Source: JBBROS01 sp965260935
GTDB lineage: Bacteria > Pseudomonadota > Alphaproteobacteria > Acetobacterales > Acetobacteraceae
Assembly (NCBI GenBank): GCA_965260935.1
Contig: CBDHCB010000003.1
Location: forward strand, 60,390-124,389
DNA: 64,000 nucleotides
Direction: 5' to 3'
Part shown: positions 41,347 through 48,883 of the stretch, one piece after another
Layout of the letters: each line of letters begins with the position of its first letter
How positions within the stretch are numbered: the stretch's first letter is position 1
Made by a program: the position numbers and the translations under genes
Notes under the pieces: model-generated
Told to the model about the DNA's origin: nothing
Database searches by the model: none
Seen by the model: the letters and a program-made list of their open reading frames with translations, nothing else

Positions 41347-41706
41347 CTAGGCGTATCGCGGCCGGGTCTGCGGCCAGACCAGCGGCAGCGTCGCCGCTTC
41401 GATGACCTCGACGTCGTAAAGGCCGTCCGACAGCACGGAGCCGAGCGGGCGGCGTCCCGCGTTGAGGCGCGGCAGCTGTGCGCGCAGGCTGCCGGTATGC
41501 GCTTCGGCCTCGCTCTCACTCAGGAACGCGGCCGGAGCCCCGTTCAGGCGCTGGTAGACGGCGGGATCGGTGACGAGCGTGCGCTCGTCGAAGAACCAGC
41601 CGTCGTCCTCCATGCCGCCGAACTCGCGGCGGACAAGGCAGGCCGCCACCCAGAACAGGGTCGGTGCCGGCCCGGCCGGCTCCGGCTCGATGTCAGCTTC
41701 GCTCAT
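41347..41706 (-). CDS. Conserved plasmid hypothetical protein (119 aa)
   Basis: From ATG 41706, overlapping the upstream stop (ATGA). Contains TLFWVAACLVRREFGGMEDD, GWFFDERTLV and LSDGLYDVEVIEAATLPLVW. The FGGxEDxGWxxD motif recurs in small plasmid proteins. Function unknown. Confidence 0.7.
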   Translation of the reverse strand: MSEADIEPEPAGPAPTLFWVAACLVRREFGGMEDDGWFFDERTLVTDPAVYQRLNGAPAAFLSESEAEAHTGSLRAQLPRLNAGRRPLGSVLSDGLYDVEVIEAATLPLVWPQTRPRYA

Positions 41707-41846
41707 GGCCGCGCCGCCGCGACCGGACGTGCTGCCGGCCCGGTCGATGCCGTGTCCGTCAGCACGCCGGGCATCGCCAGGATTGCATAGAGCGCGAGCG
41801 CCAGCAGCAGCGCGCCCAGCGCCGTCTTCGCACGTCGTGGTCTCAT
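41703..41846 (-). CDS. Short exported or membrane peptide (47 aa)
   Basis: ATG 41846 with AAAGG eight bases upstream. Reads MRPRRAKTALGALLLALALY then AILAMPGVLTD, an N-terminal positively charged transmembrane helix. Overlaps the downstream start by 4 bases, so it is cotranslated with the 119-aa protein. Confidence 0.6.
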   Translation of the reverse strand: MRPRRAKTALGALLLALALYAILAMPGVLTDTASTGPAARPVAAARP

Positions 41847-41900
41847 GATGTCGCCTTTCCGGTTCGGTCTTCTCCTCGAAGACCGCCCTGGAGCGCCGCT

Positions 41901-41980
41901 GCGCCGGCGGCGGGGCAAGGGCGCGCGGCACGCGCGGGCCGCTCGCGGCCTTGACCCTTGCGGCGTCCGCTGCCGCAGTG
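41901..41980. repeat. Intergenic palindromic repeat, family 1, copy C
   Basis: GCGGGGCAAGGGCGCGCGGC then ACGCGCGGGCCGCTCGCGGCC and the return arm TTGACCCTTGCGGCGTCC. Nearly identical core to copy A. Lies in the 337-bp gap 41847-42183 with no gene. Confidence 0.75.
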
Positions 41981-42183
41981 GCACTCGCTCCTCTCCGGCC
42001 TGCTGTCTTCCTGTCGCCTTTCCCTGCCTCGTCTCACCGCATCGCGGCCCGATGGCTTGGAGCGTTCGGACAGTCCTGCAATGCAGGGGCGTCACCTGTC
42101 GCACGCCAAGCGGTCGGCATAAGCAGGTATCCCGAACCTTTCCAAGCCAGGAGGGCGATGCGCCTTCGCTGCCCGGGCCTGGG

Positions 42184-42393
42184 CTATGACAGGCTGCGCG
42201 GCGCCCCGGGGCCACCGCGGTTGCGGGCGCCGTTCAGGGCCTGTTCCACCTCCGCGCGGTGGGCGAAGCACGCCCATTGCTCCTGGCCCTTGGGGGTCAA
42301 CGGCGGCCCGAACCCGAAATGGGCGCGCTTGCCGCCGCAAGCCTGGCAGCGCCGCGCGTCGACCGCGCGGGCGGCCGGGCTTGGCTCGCGCAT
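42184..42393 (-). CDS. Small cysteine-containing protein (69 aa)
   Basis: Contains RRCQACGGKRAHFGFGPPLT and EQWACFAHRAEVE: a CxxC followed by a C..H pair, a probable zinc knuckle. The start is 82 bases downstream of the Toprim gene's stop on the same strand. Function unknown. Confidence 0.65.
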   Translation of the reverse strand: MREPSPAARAVDARRCQACGGKRAHFGFGPPLTPKGQEQWACFAHRAEVEQALNGARNRGGPGAPRSLS

Positions 42394-42475
42394 GGATGGT
42401 GGGCCGGGCGAGTCCCAGTCCTCGGACGGCGTGGTGGGCCGTGCGCCGCCGGGGCCGGCCGTGGCCCCTCGCCGC

Positions 42476-43417
42476 TCATCCGTCCCCTCCCCTCGCCCGC
42501 CAGACGTCGTTCCAGTCGTTCAGGCCGCCCCGCGGCCGCAACCGCCGGTGACGCACGCCCGCCGCCGCCGCTAGGCCGGCCAGGTCGCAGGCATAGCGGT
42601 CGCCGGCCGCGTCGGCGTCGGTCGCCGACACCAGGACCGCTTGCCGGTCCGGGGCCGCGTCGCGCAGCAGCGCCTGCAGGCAGGCGAGCGTGCGCGGCCC
42701 CATGCCGCCCGCGGTCGAGAGATACAGCGTGTCGCGGCGCAGGCCCTCCAGCGACGCCAGGCTGAGCGCGTTGATCGGGGCCTCGTTGACGGTCATGCGC
42801 AGCAGCCGCCCGCGCCCGCCGGGCAGGCGGAACAGCGTCTTGGCCCCGCCCTCGTTCAAGCCGCGAAACGCCGGCCCGCGCATCTCGATGCCGGTGACCG
42901 CGCCGGCCTGGTCGCGGTAGGCGAACCAGGCGCAGCCGTACGACCCCTCGCGGATGCCGCCCGCCGCGTCCGCCGCCGCCAGCACGCTCTCCGGCAGGCC
43001 ACGTACCCGGGTCAGGTAGTCCCAGGCCGGCGATCCCCGCCGCAGCCGCCGCGCCCGGTCCCAGCGCTGCTGCGCCGGGACCGCAGGACGGCCCTGCTTC
43101 GGCCGGCGCAGCGCCTCCGGACAGCGCGGGCTGAGACCGACCAGGCCGCGCAGCAGCTTGCGCGCGTGGCCGAGGTTGAGCCCCGGGTCGAGGTGCTGCG
43201 CCAGCGCGATCACGTCGCCCTTGCTGGTTCGGTCGCCGGCGCTCCACCAGCCGCGGCCCTGATGGTTGACGATGATGGTCTCCAGCGCGCCGCGGCGGTA
43301 TTTCCAGCAGCTCCGCGTGCTGCCCCTCTTATCCAGCTGGTAGGCGTGCCGCTCCAGCAGCACGGCGCAGCTGACGCCGGCCTTGATCGCCTCCAGCTCC
43401 TCGTCGCGTCCTGTCAT
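42476..43417 (-). CDS. DUF3991/Toprim-domain protein (primase-like)
   Basis: 313 aa from ATG 43417 (GGAG seven bases upstream). The N-terminal CHC2-like segment includes YQLDKRGSTRSCWKYRRGAL and GWWSAGDRTSKGDVIALAQH. A DUF3991 segment spans the middle (YLTRVRGLPESVLAAADAAG). The Toprim core has VNEAPINALSLASLEG (Glu) and VLVSATDADAAGDRYA (DxD). Such proteins resemble DnaG-type primases without the helicase-binding part and may prime the transferred strand. The HU-like gene is divergent upstream. Confidence 0.85.
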   Translation of the reverse strand: MTGRDEELEAIKAGVSCAVLLERHAYQLDKRGSTRSCWKYRRGALETIIVNHQGRGWWSAGDRTSKGDVIALAQHLDPGLNLGHARKLLRGLVGLSPRCPEALRRPKQGRPAVPAQQRWDRARRLRRGSPAWDYLTRVRGLPESVLAAADAAGGIREGSYGCAWFAYRDQAGAVTGIEMRGPAFRGLNEGGAKTLFRLPGGRGRLLRMTVNEAPINALSLASLEGLRRDTLYLSTAGGMGPRTLACLQALLRDAAPDRQAVLVSATDADAAGDRYACDLAGLAAAAGVRHRRLRPRGGLNDWNDVWRARGGDG

Positions 43418-43507
43418 GTTCCTGCTCCCGTCCGGGGTGGCTGGACCGAACCAGCGGGCGCTCGCTTGCCCCGCCTGGTCCCGTCCTGATCCCTCCCGCG
43501 TCACCGC

Positions 43508-43590
43508 TGCCGGCGGCGGCGAGGCCAGGGCGCGCGGCAGGCGCGGGCCGCGTGCGGCCTTCACCCTTGCCGCGCCGGCCGCGGCGGCGG
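43508..43590. repeat. Intergenic palindromic repeat, family 1, copy D
   Basis: CGGCGGCGGCGAGGCCAGGG, CGCGCGGCAGGCGCGGGCCG, then GCGGCCTTCACCCTTGCCGC. Lies between the divergent Toprim and HU-like genes in a 362-bp gap that has no gene. Confidence 0.7.
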
Positions 43591-43779
43591 TAATGCCCAT
43601 CTCCCCTGCCTTCCTCTGCTCCCCGCCGTTGTCCGGGGCGGCGGCGCAAACGGGATGCGCGGGGCGGCCCAAATGCCGCAGGGCGGCGCGGCGGCGGCGA
43701 GACGCCGTCCCGGCCTGCTTGGTCGGCGCGCCGGCCTGTGCCAGGATTCGCAGCCGAATCGACAAGCGAGGGTGAACAG

Positions 43780-44055
43780 ATGACGGTGACGGAACTGGCG
43801 CAACGGGTGGCCGCCGAGCAGGGCTTGCACAACCTCCAGGCGCGCAAGCTGATCGACGCCGTGGTGAGAATCGTGGTCGAGGCGGCCAAGGGCGGGGCCG
43901 ACGTCACGTTGCCTGGGTTTGGCACGTTCAAGGTGCAGGACCGACCCGAACGGCAGGGGCGTAACCCGGCCACCGGCGCGGCCATCACAATCGCCGCCGC
44001 GCGCAAGCTGTCGTTCGTGCCCGCCAAGGCGCTCAAGGACGCCTTGAATAGCTGA
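43780..44055 (+). CDS. HU/IHF-family histone-like protein
   Basis: 91 aa from ATG 43780. Typical fold: TVTELAQRVAAEQGLHNLQA, RKLIDAVVRIVVEAAKGG, VTLPGFGTFKVQDRPERQGR then NPATGAAITIAA (DNA-arm region with the intercalating Pro) and FVPAKALKDALN. A nucleoid-associated DNA-bending protein. It is one of few rightward genes in this block and is divergent from the Toprim gene, with a family 1 repeat between them. Confidence 0.92.
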   Translation: MTVTELAQRVAAEQGLHNLQARKLIDAVVRIVVEAAKGGADVTLPGFGTFKVQDRPERQGRNPATGAAITIAAARKLSFVPAKALKDALNS

Positions 44056-44082
44056 CCCCCGCGGTTCGCGCGGCTTGCGGCG

Positions 44083-44475
44083 CTACGGCGGCGTCGTCGG
44101 GGCGCAGCGGCGCGCGTGCCGGATCAGCGCCCGGAACGGCTGTCGCGCCGTTCGGGCCGGCGGCCGCGGCGCCGTCGCCGTCTCTCCCCTGCCCGGCCCC
44201 GATGCCGGTCCGGCGTGCGGCAGGCCGCCGGCCGGCAGCGATGGGATGGGTGCCGGCGCGACGCCGGGCTTGCCGCCCTTGTTGACAGCCCAGCCGCCCA
44301 GGCGGGCCAGGTCGCGGGCGAACGCGCGATCGTGCTCTTCGACGCGCCGCGGGTCGTAGGCCCGGTGTTCCAGGTAGTCGGCGTGCTTGGCCTTGATCAC
44401 CGCCTCCAGCCAGGCCTTGCTCGCCCGGTATTCCGCATGGTCGAAGCCCTTGCATTCCACCACAAAGGACCGCAC
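44083..44475 (-). CDS. Hypothetical protein (130 aa)
   Basis: Begins MRSFVVECKGFDHAEYRASK then AWLEAVIKAKHADYLEHRAY; N-terminal half is alpha/beta, the C-terminal half is Pro/Ala/Arg-rich and probably disordered. It is directly downstream of a gene interrupted by the IS5-type element. Confidence 0.65.
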   Translation of the reverse strand: MRSFVVECKGFDHAEYRASKAWLEAVIKAKHADYLEHRAYDPRRVEEHDRAFARDLARLGGWAVNKGGKPGVAPAPIPSLPAGGLPHAGPASGPGRGETATAPRPPARTARQPFRALIRHARRCAPTTPP

Positions 44476-44703
44476 TCAGACCCCGGTCGCGGTGTGGATG
44501 GTCCCCTCGAAGTCCGGCTTGACGACGCGGTCCGGCTCGGTGCGGCCCAGGTCATAAGCGCTGCGGTCGTAGAGCGGCTTGGTGATCGCCACCACGTGCC
44601 TCTGCCCGGCCATCCAGGCCTGTAAGCGCCCCAGGTAGCGCGACGAGAGCGGCCCGGCTACGCCGCTGAGATGCCATTCAAGCACAACGCCGCTCGTTGT
44701 CAT
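44476..44703 (-). pseudogene. Gene 5'-truncated by IS5-type insertion
   Basis: The native part is about 44476-44665: GPLSSRYLGRLQAWMAGQRH then VVAITKPLYDRSAYDLGRTE, then VVKPDFEGTIHTATGV. Upstream of about 44665 the frame continues into antisense of the transposase (ATG 44703), so any product would be a fusion. The original N-terminus is lost. Function unknown. Confidence 0.6.
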
Positions 44704-45701
44704 CGCATACCTCGCGCCCGCTACCGTATCCGGAACTGGCCGGCCTACGAAGCTGGATTGCAGCGCCGCGGCGATCCCACGCTGTGGGTGGACGAAGCGG
44801 CGTTGGCCGGCTGGCGCGCGTCGCGCCGCAGCACGCCGGGCGGACAACCCGTCGACGCCGACCTGGCGATCGAGGCGGTGCTGAGCCTGCGGCTCGTCTT
44901 CCACCTGGCCCTGCGTCAGGCGGCAGGCCTGGCCGGCAGCGTGCTGCGCCTGCTCGGTCTCGACCTGCCCGTGCCGGATCACACCACGCTCTCGCGCCGC
45001 GGCCGCGCCTTTGCCGGCCGCCAGCCCCGTGCGCGCGCCGGCAACGGCCCTCTCCACCTTGTGCTGGACAGCACCGGGCTGGAACTGTTCGGCCAAGGCG
45101 AGTGGGACGCAACCAAGCACGGCCGCAGGAGGCGATGCTGGATAAAGCTGCACCTGGCCGTGGACGCGACCACGGGCGAGATCGCAGCCCACGTGCTGAC
45201 CGAGGGGACAGCCGATGACGCGGCGCAGGTGTCGGACCTGCTGCGCACGGTCGAGGGCGCCATCGCCAGCCTGACCGCGGACGGCGCCTACGACGGCGAG
45301 CCGACCTACGAGGCAGCCAGGACGCGCCAGCCCGACCCACCACCGGACGTGGTCATACCCCCGCGCGCCTCCGCCGTGCCCAGCACGGCCGACCCGGCCC
45401 GGCACACGGCACGTGACCGCCACATCCAACTCATGGCGGAGAAGGGCCGCATGCAATGGCAGCGCCTGACCGGCTACGGGCGGCGCGCGCTGGCTGAAAC
45501 GGCCATGGGCCGCTGAAAGCGCCTGATCGGCCCCCGGCTGCGCGCCCGCACGCTGCCCGGCCAGCAGGGCAAGGCGGCGTTGGCCGTCTCGGTGCTGAAC
45601 CGCATAACCCGCACCGCCAAGCCGGTTTCTGCGCGCGTCGCCTGAACTCCTGTCGGGCTGGGGTGATTGCCGGCCCTCGTCAGCTCCGTGCACCAGCGTC
45701 A
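44666..45701 (+). mobile_element. IS5-family element, copy A (left end missing)
   Basis: The right end, CTCGTCAGCTCCGTGCACCA then GCGTC, is shared with copy B (reverse complement at 46959). The left end has no matching sequence: the transposase ATG at 44671 is almost directly joined to plasmid coding sequence. The copy is therefore end-damaged and its transposase has a nonsense codon, so it is unlikely to move by itself. Confidence 0.75.
44671..45645 (+). pseudogene. IS5 transposase, copy A, with premature TGA
   Basis: DDE residues are visible: HLVLDSTGLELFG, SLTADGAYDGEP and ALAETAMG. At 45514-45516 the copy reads CGC TGA where copy B has CAC TGG, giving a stop after 281 aa, immediately after the catalytic Glu region. 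Reading on, KRLIGPRLRARTLPGQQGKA to PVSARVA ends at 45645, the normal end. Confidence 0.8.
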
Positions 45702-45779
45702 CGAAATGCCACAATCCTGGCAGCGTGTGTTTGTGTTTGCATAAAATCATGCCGGTGCGTAAGCACGCTCTGCTGTTTG

Positions 45780-46106
45780 CTAACGCTCTCCGAACCCTGA
45801 CTTTCCCCTGTCTCTCAAGAGCAGGTCGATCGCTTCGCCGAGCAACGCCTGAATCTTCACTCTGGGCTTGCCGGGAGCGCTCTCGTCAAGGGCGAGCTGA
45901 TGCAATGCCCTCGACAGTTCCGGCGAGAAATAGCCGCCGATCGGCACCTTGCCCTCCCGATAAGTTGGATAGCTCCGTCCCCGTATGGAACGACCTCCAG
46001 CGTTGGCAGGGCGCGGTTCTGGATCGGCATCTGTCGCGGGTATGCCTGGCCGGCGTTCCACCTCGATTTGAGCCTTGAGCGCCGCAAGCCCCGGCTTTTT
46101 GCTCAT
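45780..46106 (-). CDS. Ribbon-helix-helix-type partition partner of ParA
   Basis: 108 aa from ATG 46106, overlapping the parA stop by 4 bases. Starts MSKKPGLAALKAQIEVERRP; the C-terminal half has GYFSPELSRALHQLALDESA and KPRVKIQALLGEAIDLLLRD, a small strand-helix-helix unit like those of plasmid ParB-type or antitoxin RHH proteins. Coupled to parA, it probably binds the centromere and represses the operon. Confidence 0.75.
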   Translation of the reverse strand: MSKKPGLAALKAQIEVERRPGIPATDADPEPRPANAGGRSIRGRSYPTYREGKVPIGGYFSPELSRALHQLALDESAPGKPRVKIQALLGEAIDLLLRDRGKSGFGER

Positions 46107-46768
46107 TTGCGCAGTCCTGTTTTTGTGCGTGTGTGACGATGTGTCGGCAAGTTGGCCTGCTTGCAGAACCAGAGCCAAAAGGCTTGCACCTCTTGAGCCG
46201 CTCGCCCACTTGGCTCGATCTCCTGCGCGGACTGCCCGGTCATCGTGGCCTGATGATAGGGCGCGCGGTCGGCAAACCGGATTGGCGCGACAACCATGCC
46301 GAGGGCACGTACGACCTCCTCCGGCTCCGCATATCCGCTTGAAGCGCTTGGGTGGCCGCCGTTGAAAAGAACGAAGGCCGACGTGCGCGTCATCTCGACA
46401 AGTGAGGCTGTGATGCGCACCGCATGGAGATCAAACGCCTTAGGCCGGCAAGGAACTATGACAAGACTTGCAGCACGCGCTGCTGCGCTTGCGTCACCTT
46501 GGGCGAGAGGAGGAGTATCAATTATCACGACCTCAGCTCCTGCGTCACGGGCACGTTCCAGGGTTTTGGTGAGATTCCCAGCCTTCGCCGAAATCACCAA
46601 AGGTGGCCTCTCCTGGCGCCACCCTCCCCAGGCTTCGGCAGTCCCCTGTGGATCAAGATCAACGATGGCAGCTTCATAGCCTGCTGCATGCGCGGCAACC
46701 GCGAGATGCAGCGCAACCGTCGTCTTGCCACTCCCGCCCTTCTGACTGACACACGCGCACACAAACAC
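46103..46768 (-). CDS. parA: ParA-family partition ATPase
   Basis: 221 aa from GTG 46768 (GGGAG about ten bases upstream). Deviant Walker A KGGSGKTTVALHLAVAA near residue 10, IVDLDPQGTAEAW (Walker A' Asp), VVIIDTPP (Walker B) and VIVPCRPKAFDLHAVR complete the small type Ib ParA set. No N-terminal HTH, so regulation is probably by the RHH partner. A decayed second parA start lies upstream at 46868-46958. Confidence 0.92.
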   Translation of the reverse strand: MFVCACVSQKGGSGKTTVALHLAVAAHAAGYEAAIVDLDPQGTAEAWGGWRQERPPLVISAKAGNLTKTLERARDAGAEVVIIDTPPLAQGDASAAARAASLVIVPCRPKAFDLHAVRITASLVEMTRTSAFVLFNGGHPSASSGYAEPEEVVRALGMVVAPIRFADRAPYHQATMTGQSAQEIEPSGRAAQEVQAFWLWFCKQANLPTHRHTRTKTGLRK

Positions 46769-46830
46769 AATGACACACTCCCAGACTTTGGAGGTTTAAA
46801 ACACACTTACCGAGAAGCGCAAACATATGA

Positions 46831-46846
46831 TTGTGTGTCAACACAA
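46831..46846. promoter_or_regulatory. Palindrome upstream of parA, candidate operator/parS
   Basis: TTGTGTGTCAACACAA is a perfect 6-bp inverted repeat with a 4-base centre (reads TTGTGTTGACACACAA on the other strand). Related ACACAC/TGTGTGTC elements recur between 46750 and 46850. It sits about 65 bases before the parA start, where an RHH partner would bind. Binding is not shown. Confidence 0.4.
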
Positions 46847-46867
46847 GAACATTAAACTTGATAGTCT

Positions 46868-46958
46868 GATGGCCTGCCGCATGTGCGGCCACCGCAAAAT
46901 GCAGCGCAATTGTTTTCCTGCCATTCCCGCCCTTCTGGCTGACACACGCGCGCGCAAA
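46868..46958 (-). pseudogene. Decayed 5' end of a second parA
   Basis: The minus strand reads VSQKGGNGRKTIALHFAVAA then HAAGHQTI, matching VSQKGGSGKTTVALHLAVAA HAAGYEAA of the intact parA by eye at clearly high identity over about 90 bases. The P-loop Lys-Thr is scrambled (GGNGRKT). It is cut at 46958 by an IS5 end and ends near 46868, so only about 30 codons remain. Confidence 0.7.
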
Positions 46959-47418
46959 GACGCTGGTGCACGGAGCTGACGAGGGCCGGCGATCACCCCA
47001 GCCCGACAGGAGTTCAGGCGACGCGCGCAGAAACCGGCTTGGCGGTGCGGGTCATGCGGTTCAGCACCGAGACGGCCAATGCCGCCTCGCCCTGCTGGCC
47101 GGGCAGCGTGCGGGCGCGCAGCCGGGGGCCGATCAGGCGCTTCCAGTGGCCCATGGCCGTTTCAGCCAGCGCGCGCCGCCCGTAGCCGGTCAGGCGCTGC
47201 CATTGCATGCGGCCGTTCTCGGCCATGAGTTGGATGTGGCGGTCACGTGCCGTGTGCCGGGCCGGGTCGGCCGTGCTGGGCACGGCGGAGGCGCGCGGGG
47301 GTATGACCACGTCCGGTGGTGGGGCGGGCTGGCGCGTCCTGACTGCCTCGTAGGTCGGCTCGCCGTCGTAGGCGCCGTCCGCGGTCAGGCTCGCGATGGC
47401 GCCCTCGACCGTGTTGAT
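46959..47418 (-). mobile_element. IS5-family fragment, copy B (C-terminal part, inverted)
   Basis: Starts at the IS right end GACGCTGGTGCACGGAGCTG and encodes, on the minus strand, SLTADGAYDGEP through ALAETAMGHWKRLIGPRLRA to PVSARVA. It is nearly identical to copy A where they overlap but keeps the TGG codon. It is cut at about 47418, lacking the N-terminal half. Confidence 0.75.
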
Positions 47419-47469
47419 GCATGGACGGGCTTACTGGCCTGAGATCGGCTGTGCGACTACCTTCCTCCC

Positions 47470-48374
47470 ATGCCGTTCAAGCACAACGCCGCCCGCCGCC
47501 ATCGCAATCCTCGGGCCCGCTGCCGCGTTACGAACTGGCCGGCTATAAGGCAGGCCTGCGGCGGCGCGGCGACCTGACGCTGTGGCTGGACGAGGCGGCG
47601 CTGGCGGGCTGGGCGGCATCGAAGCGGAGCAGCCCTGGTGGGCAGCCACTCTACTCCGACCTGGCCATCGAACTCGTGCTGACGTTGCGGCTCGTGTTCC
47701 ATCTGGCCCTGCGCCAAGCCGAGGCGTTCAGCTGCAGCGTGCTGCGCCTGCTCGGGCTTGAACTGACGGCGCCGGAGCACTCGACGTTGAGCCGCCGCGG
47801 TCGGGCACTCGCAGGACGCCAACCGCGTGTCGTTGCCAGCGACGCTCCGGTCCACCTCGTGCCGGACAGCACGGGCTTGGAGCTGTTCGGCCAGGACGAG
47901 CGGGATGCCGAGAAGCATGGCCGGCTGGTGGAATCTTTGCCTGCTCCGCCCAAGTGTCGGTCCTGCTCGGGCAGGCGGAGGGCGTCATCGCGTCCGTGAC
48001 GGCGGAAGGCGCCTACAACGGCGAGCCCACCGACGCGGCGGCTGCGACACGGCAACGCCACCCACCGCCGGAGGGCGTCGTCCCGCCCCGGGCGTCGGCG
48101 GCGCCACGCTTAAACGAGGGCGACGGCGGCGTCCAGAGCCAGCGTGACCGCCACATCCGGCTCATGGCCGAGCGCGGCCGCATGGGTTGGCAGAAGGCGA
48201 CCGGATACGGCAGGAGGAACCAGGCTGAGCGGCCATGGCGCGATACAAACACCTGATCGGCCCCAAACTCCGCGCCCGGAGCCTGCCTGCGCAGAAGGGC
48301 GAGATCGCCATTGCCGCTGCGGCGCTGATCAGGATGATTTGAACGGCAAAGCCCGTTTCCGTCCGGGTCGCCTA
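47470..48374 (+). mobile_element. Degenerate IS5-family element, copy C
   Basis: ATG 47470 opens MPFKHNAARRHRNPRARCRV, related to but diverged from copy A. A one-base loss near 47540 shifts the frame (next frame: GLRRRGDLTLWLDEAAL), a central deletion removes the second catalytic region after ELFGQDERDAEKHGR, and the tail has further shifts (ADGAYD is GAYNGEP here). It is a decayed cousin of copies A and B, not a fresh duplicate. Confidence 0.75.
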
Positions 48375-48392
48375 GACGGCGCCCGGGAAGGG

Positions 48393-48640
48393 TTAGCTCA
48401 GCTTTCCGTCGATCCCTGCAACAACGCCTTCGGTGATTGCGGCGGACTCCGCCAGCAGGAGCCCGTCGTCCTGATCATTGGGGCTGCACCGAGCGGGTGG
48501 AGCGCCTTCAGGTCAGGAGGTGACAGAATGGTGACGGGATCACGTTTGTACTGCACCAACTCATATGGAACGCCCAACTCCTCGCAGAGCCAGACAATCC
48601 GCTCGGACTGCGAGTGCCCGAGATGATGGATTGTCAGCAT
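48393..48640 (-). pseudogene. Glutathione S-transferase N-terminal fragment, frameshifted
   Basis: From ATG 48640: MLTIHHLGHSQSERIVWLCE then ELGVPYELVQ and ALHPLGAAPMI, the thioredoxin-like half of a GST. After GAAPMI the frame shifts; the adjacent frame continues DDGLLLAESAAITEGVVAGI to a stop at 48393. No C-terminal helical domain remains. It abuts the degenerate IS5 copy C. Confidence 0.7.
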
Positions 48641-48883
48641 CGCTCATCCTCTATGCAGCAAGCCAATTTGGGGGTGTGTCGCCGGTTGGCCCGGTAAGGG
48701 AGTATCAGACCTTCTTTCCTTTTCAACTGGCCAATGGAATTGGGCCGCGCACAGGCGACCGGCGACACGGAGGTGGACCGCGGTGTGCGCTTCCAAGACG
48801 GTGACAACCGTACCTGAGTGACCGGAATGCGGCGCATAGCGGCCACTACCACGTTCATCCGTCCAAACCGATCAATGCGAGGG
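48641..48883. other. Intergenic, no gene recognised
   Basis: Between the GST fragment and the sorbosone dehydrogenase-like gene. Only weak, Arg-rich frames are present. No repeats or RNA structures were evident. Confidence 0.4.
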
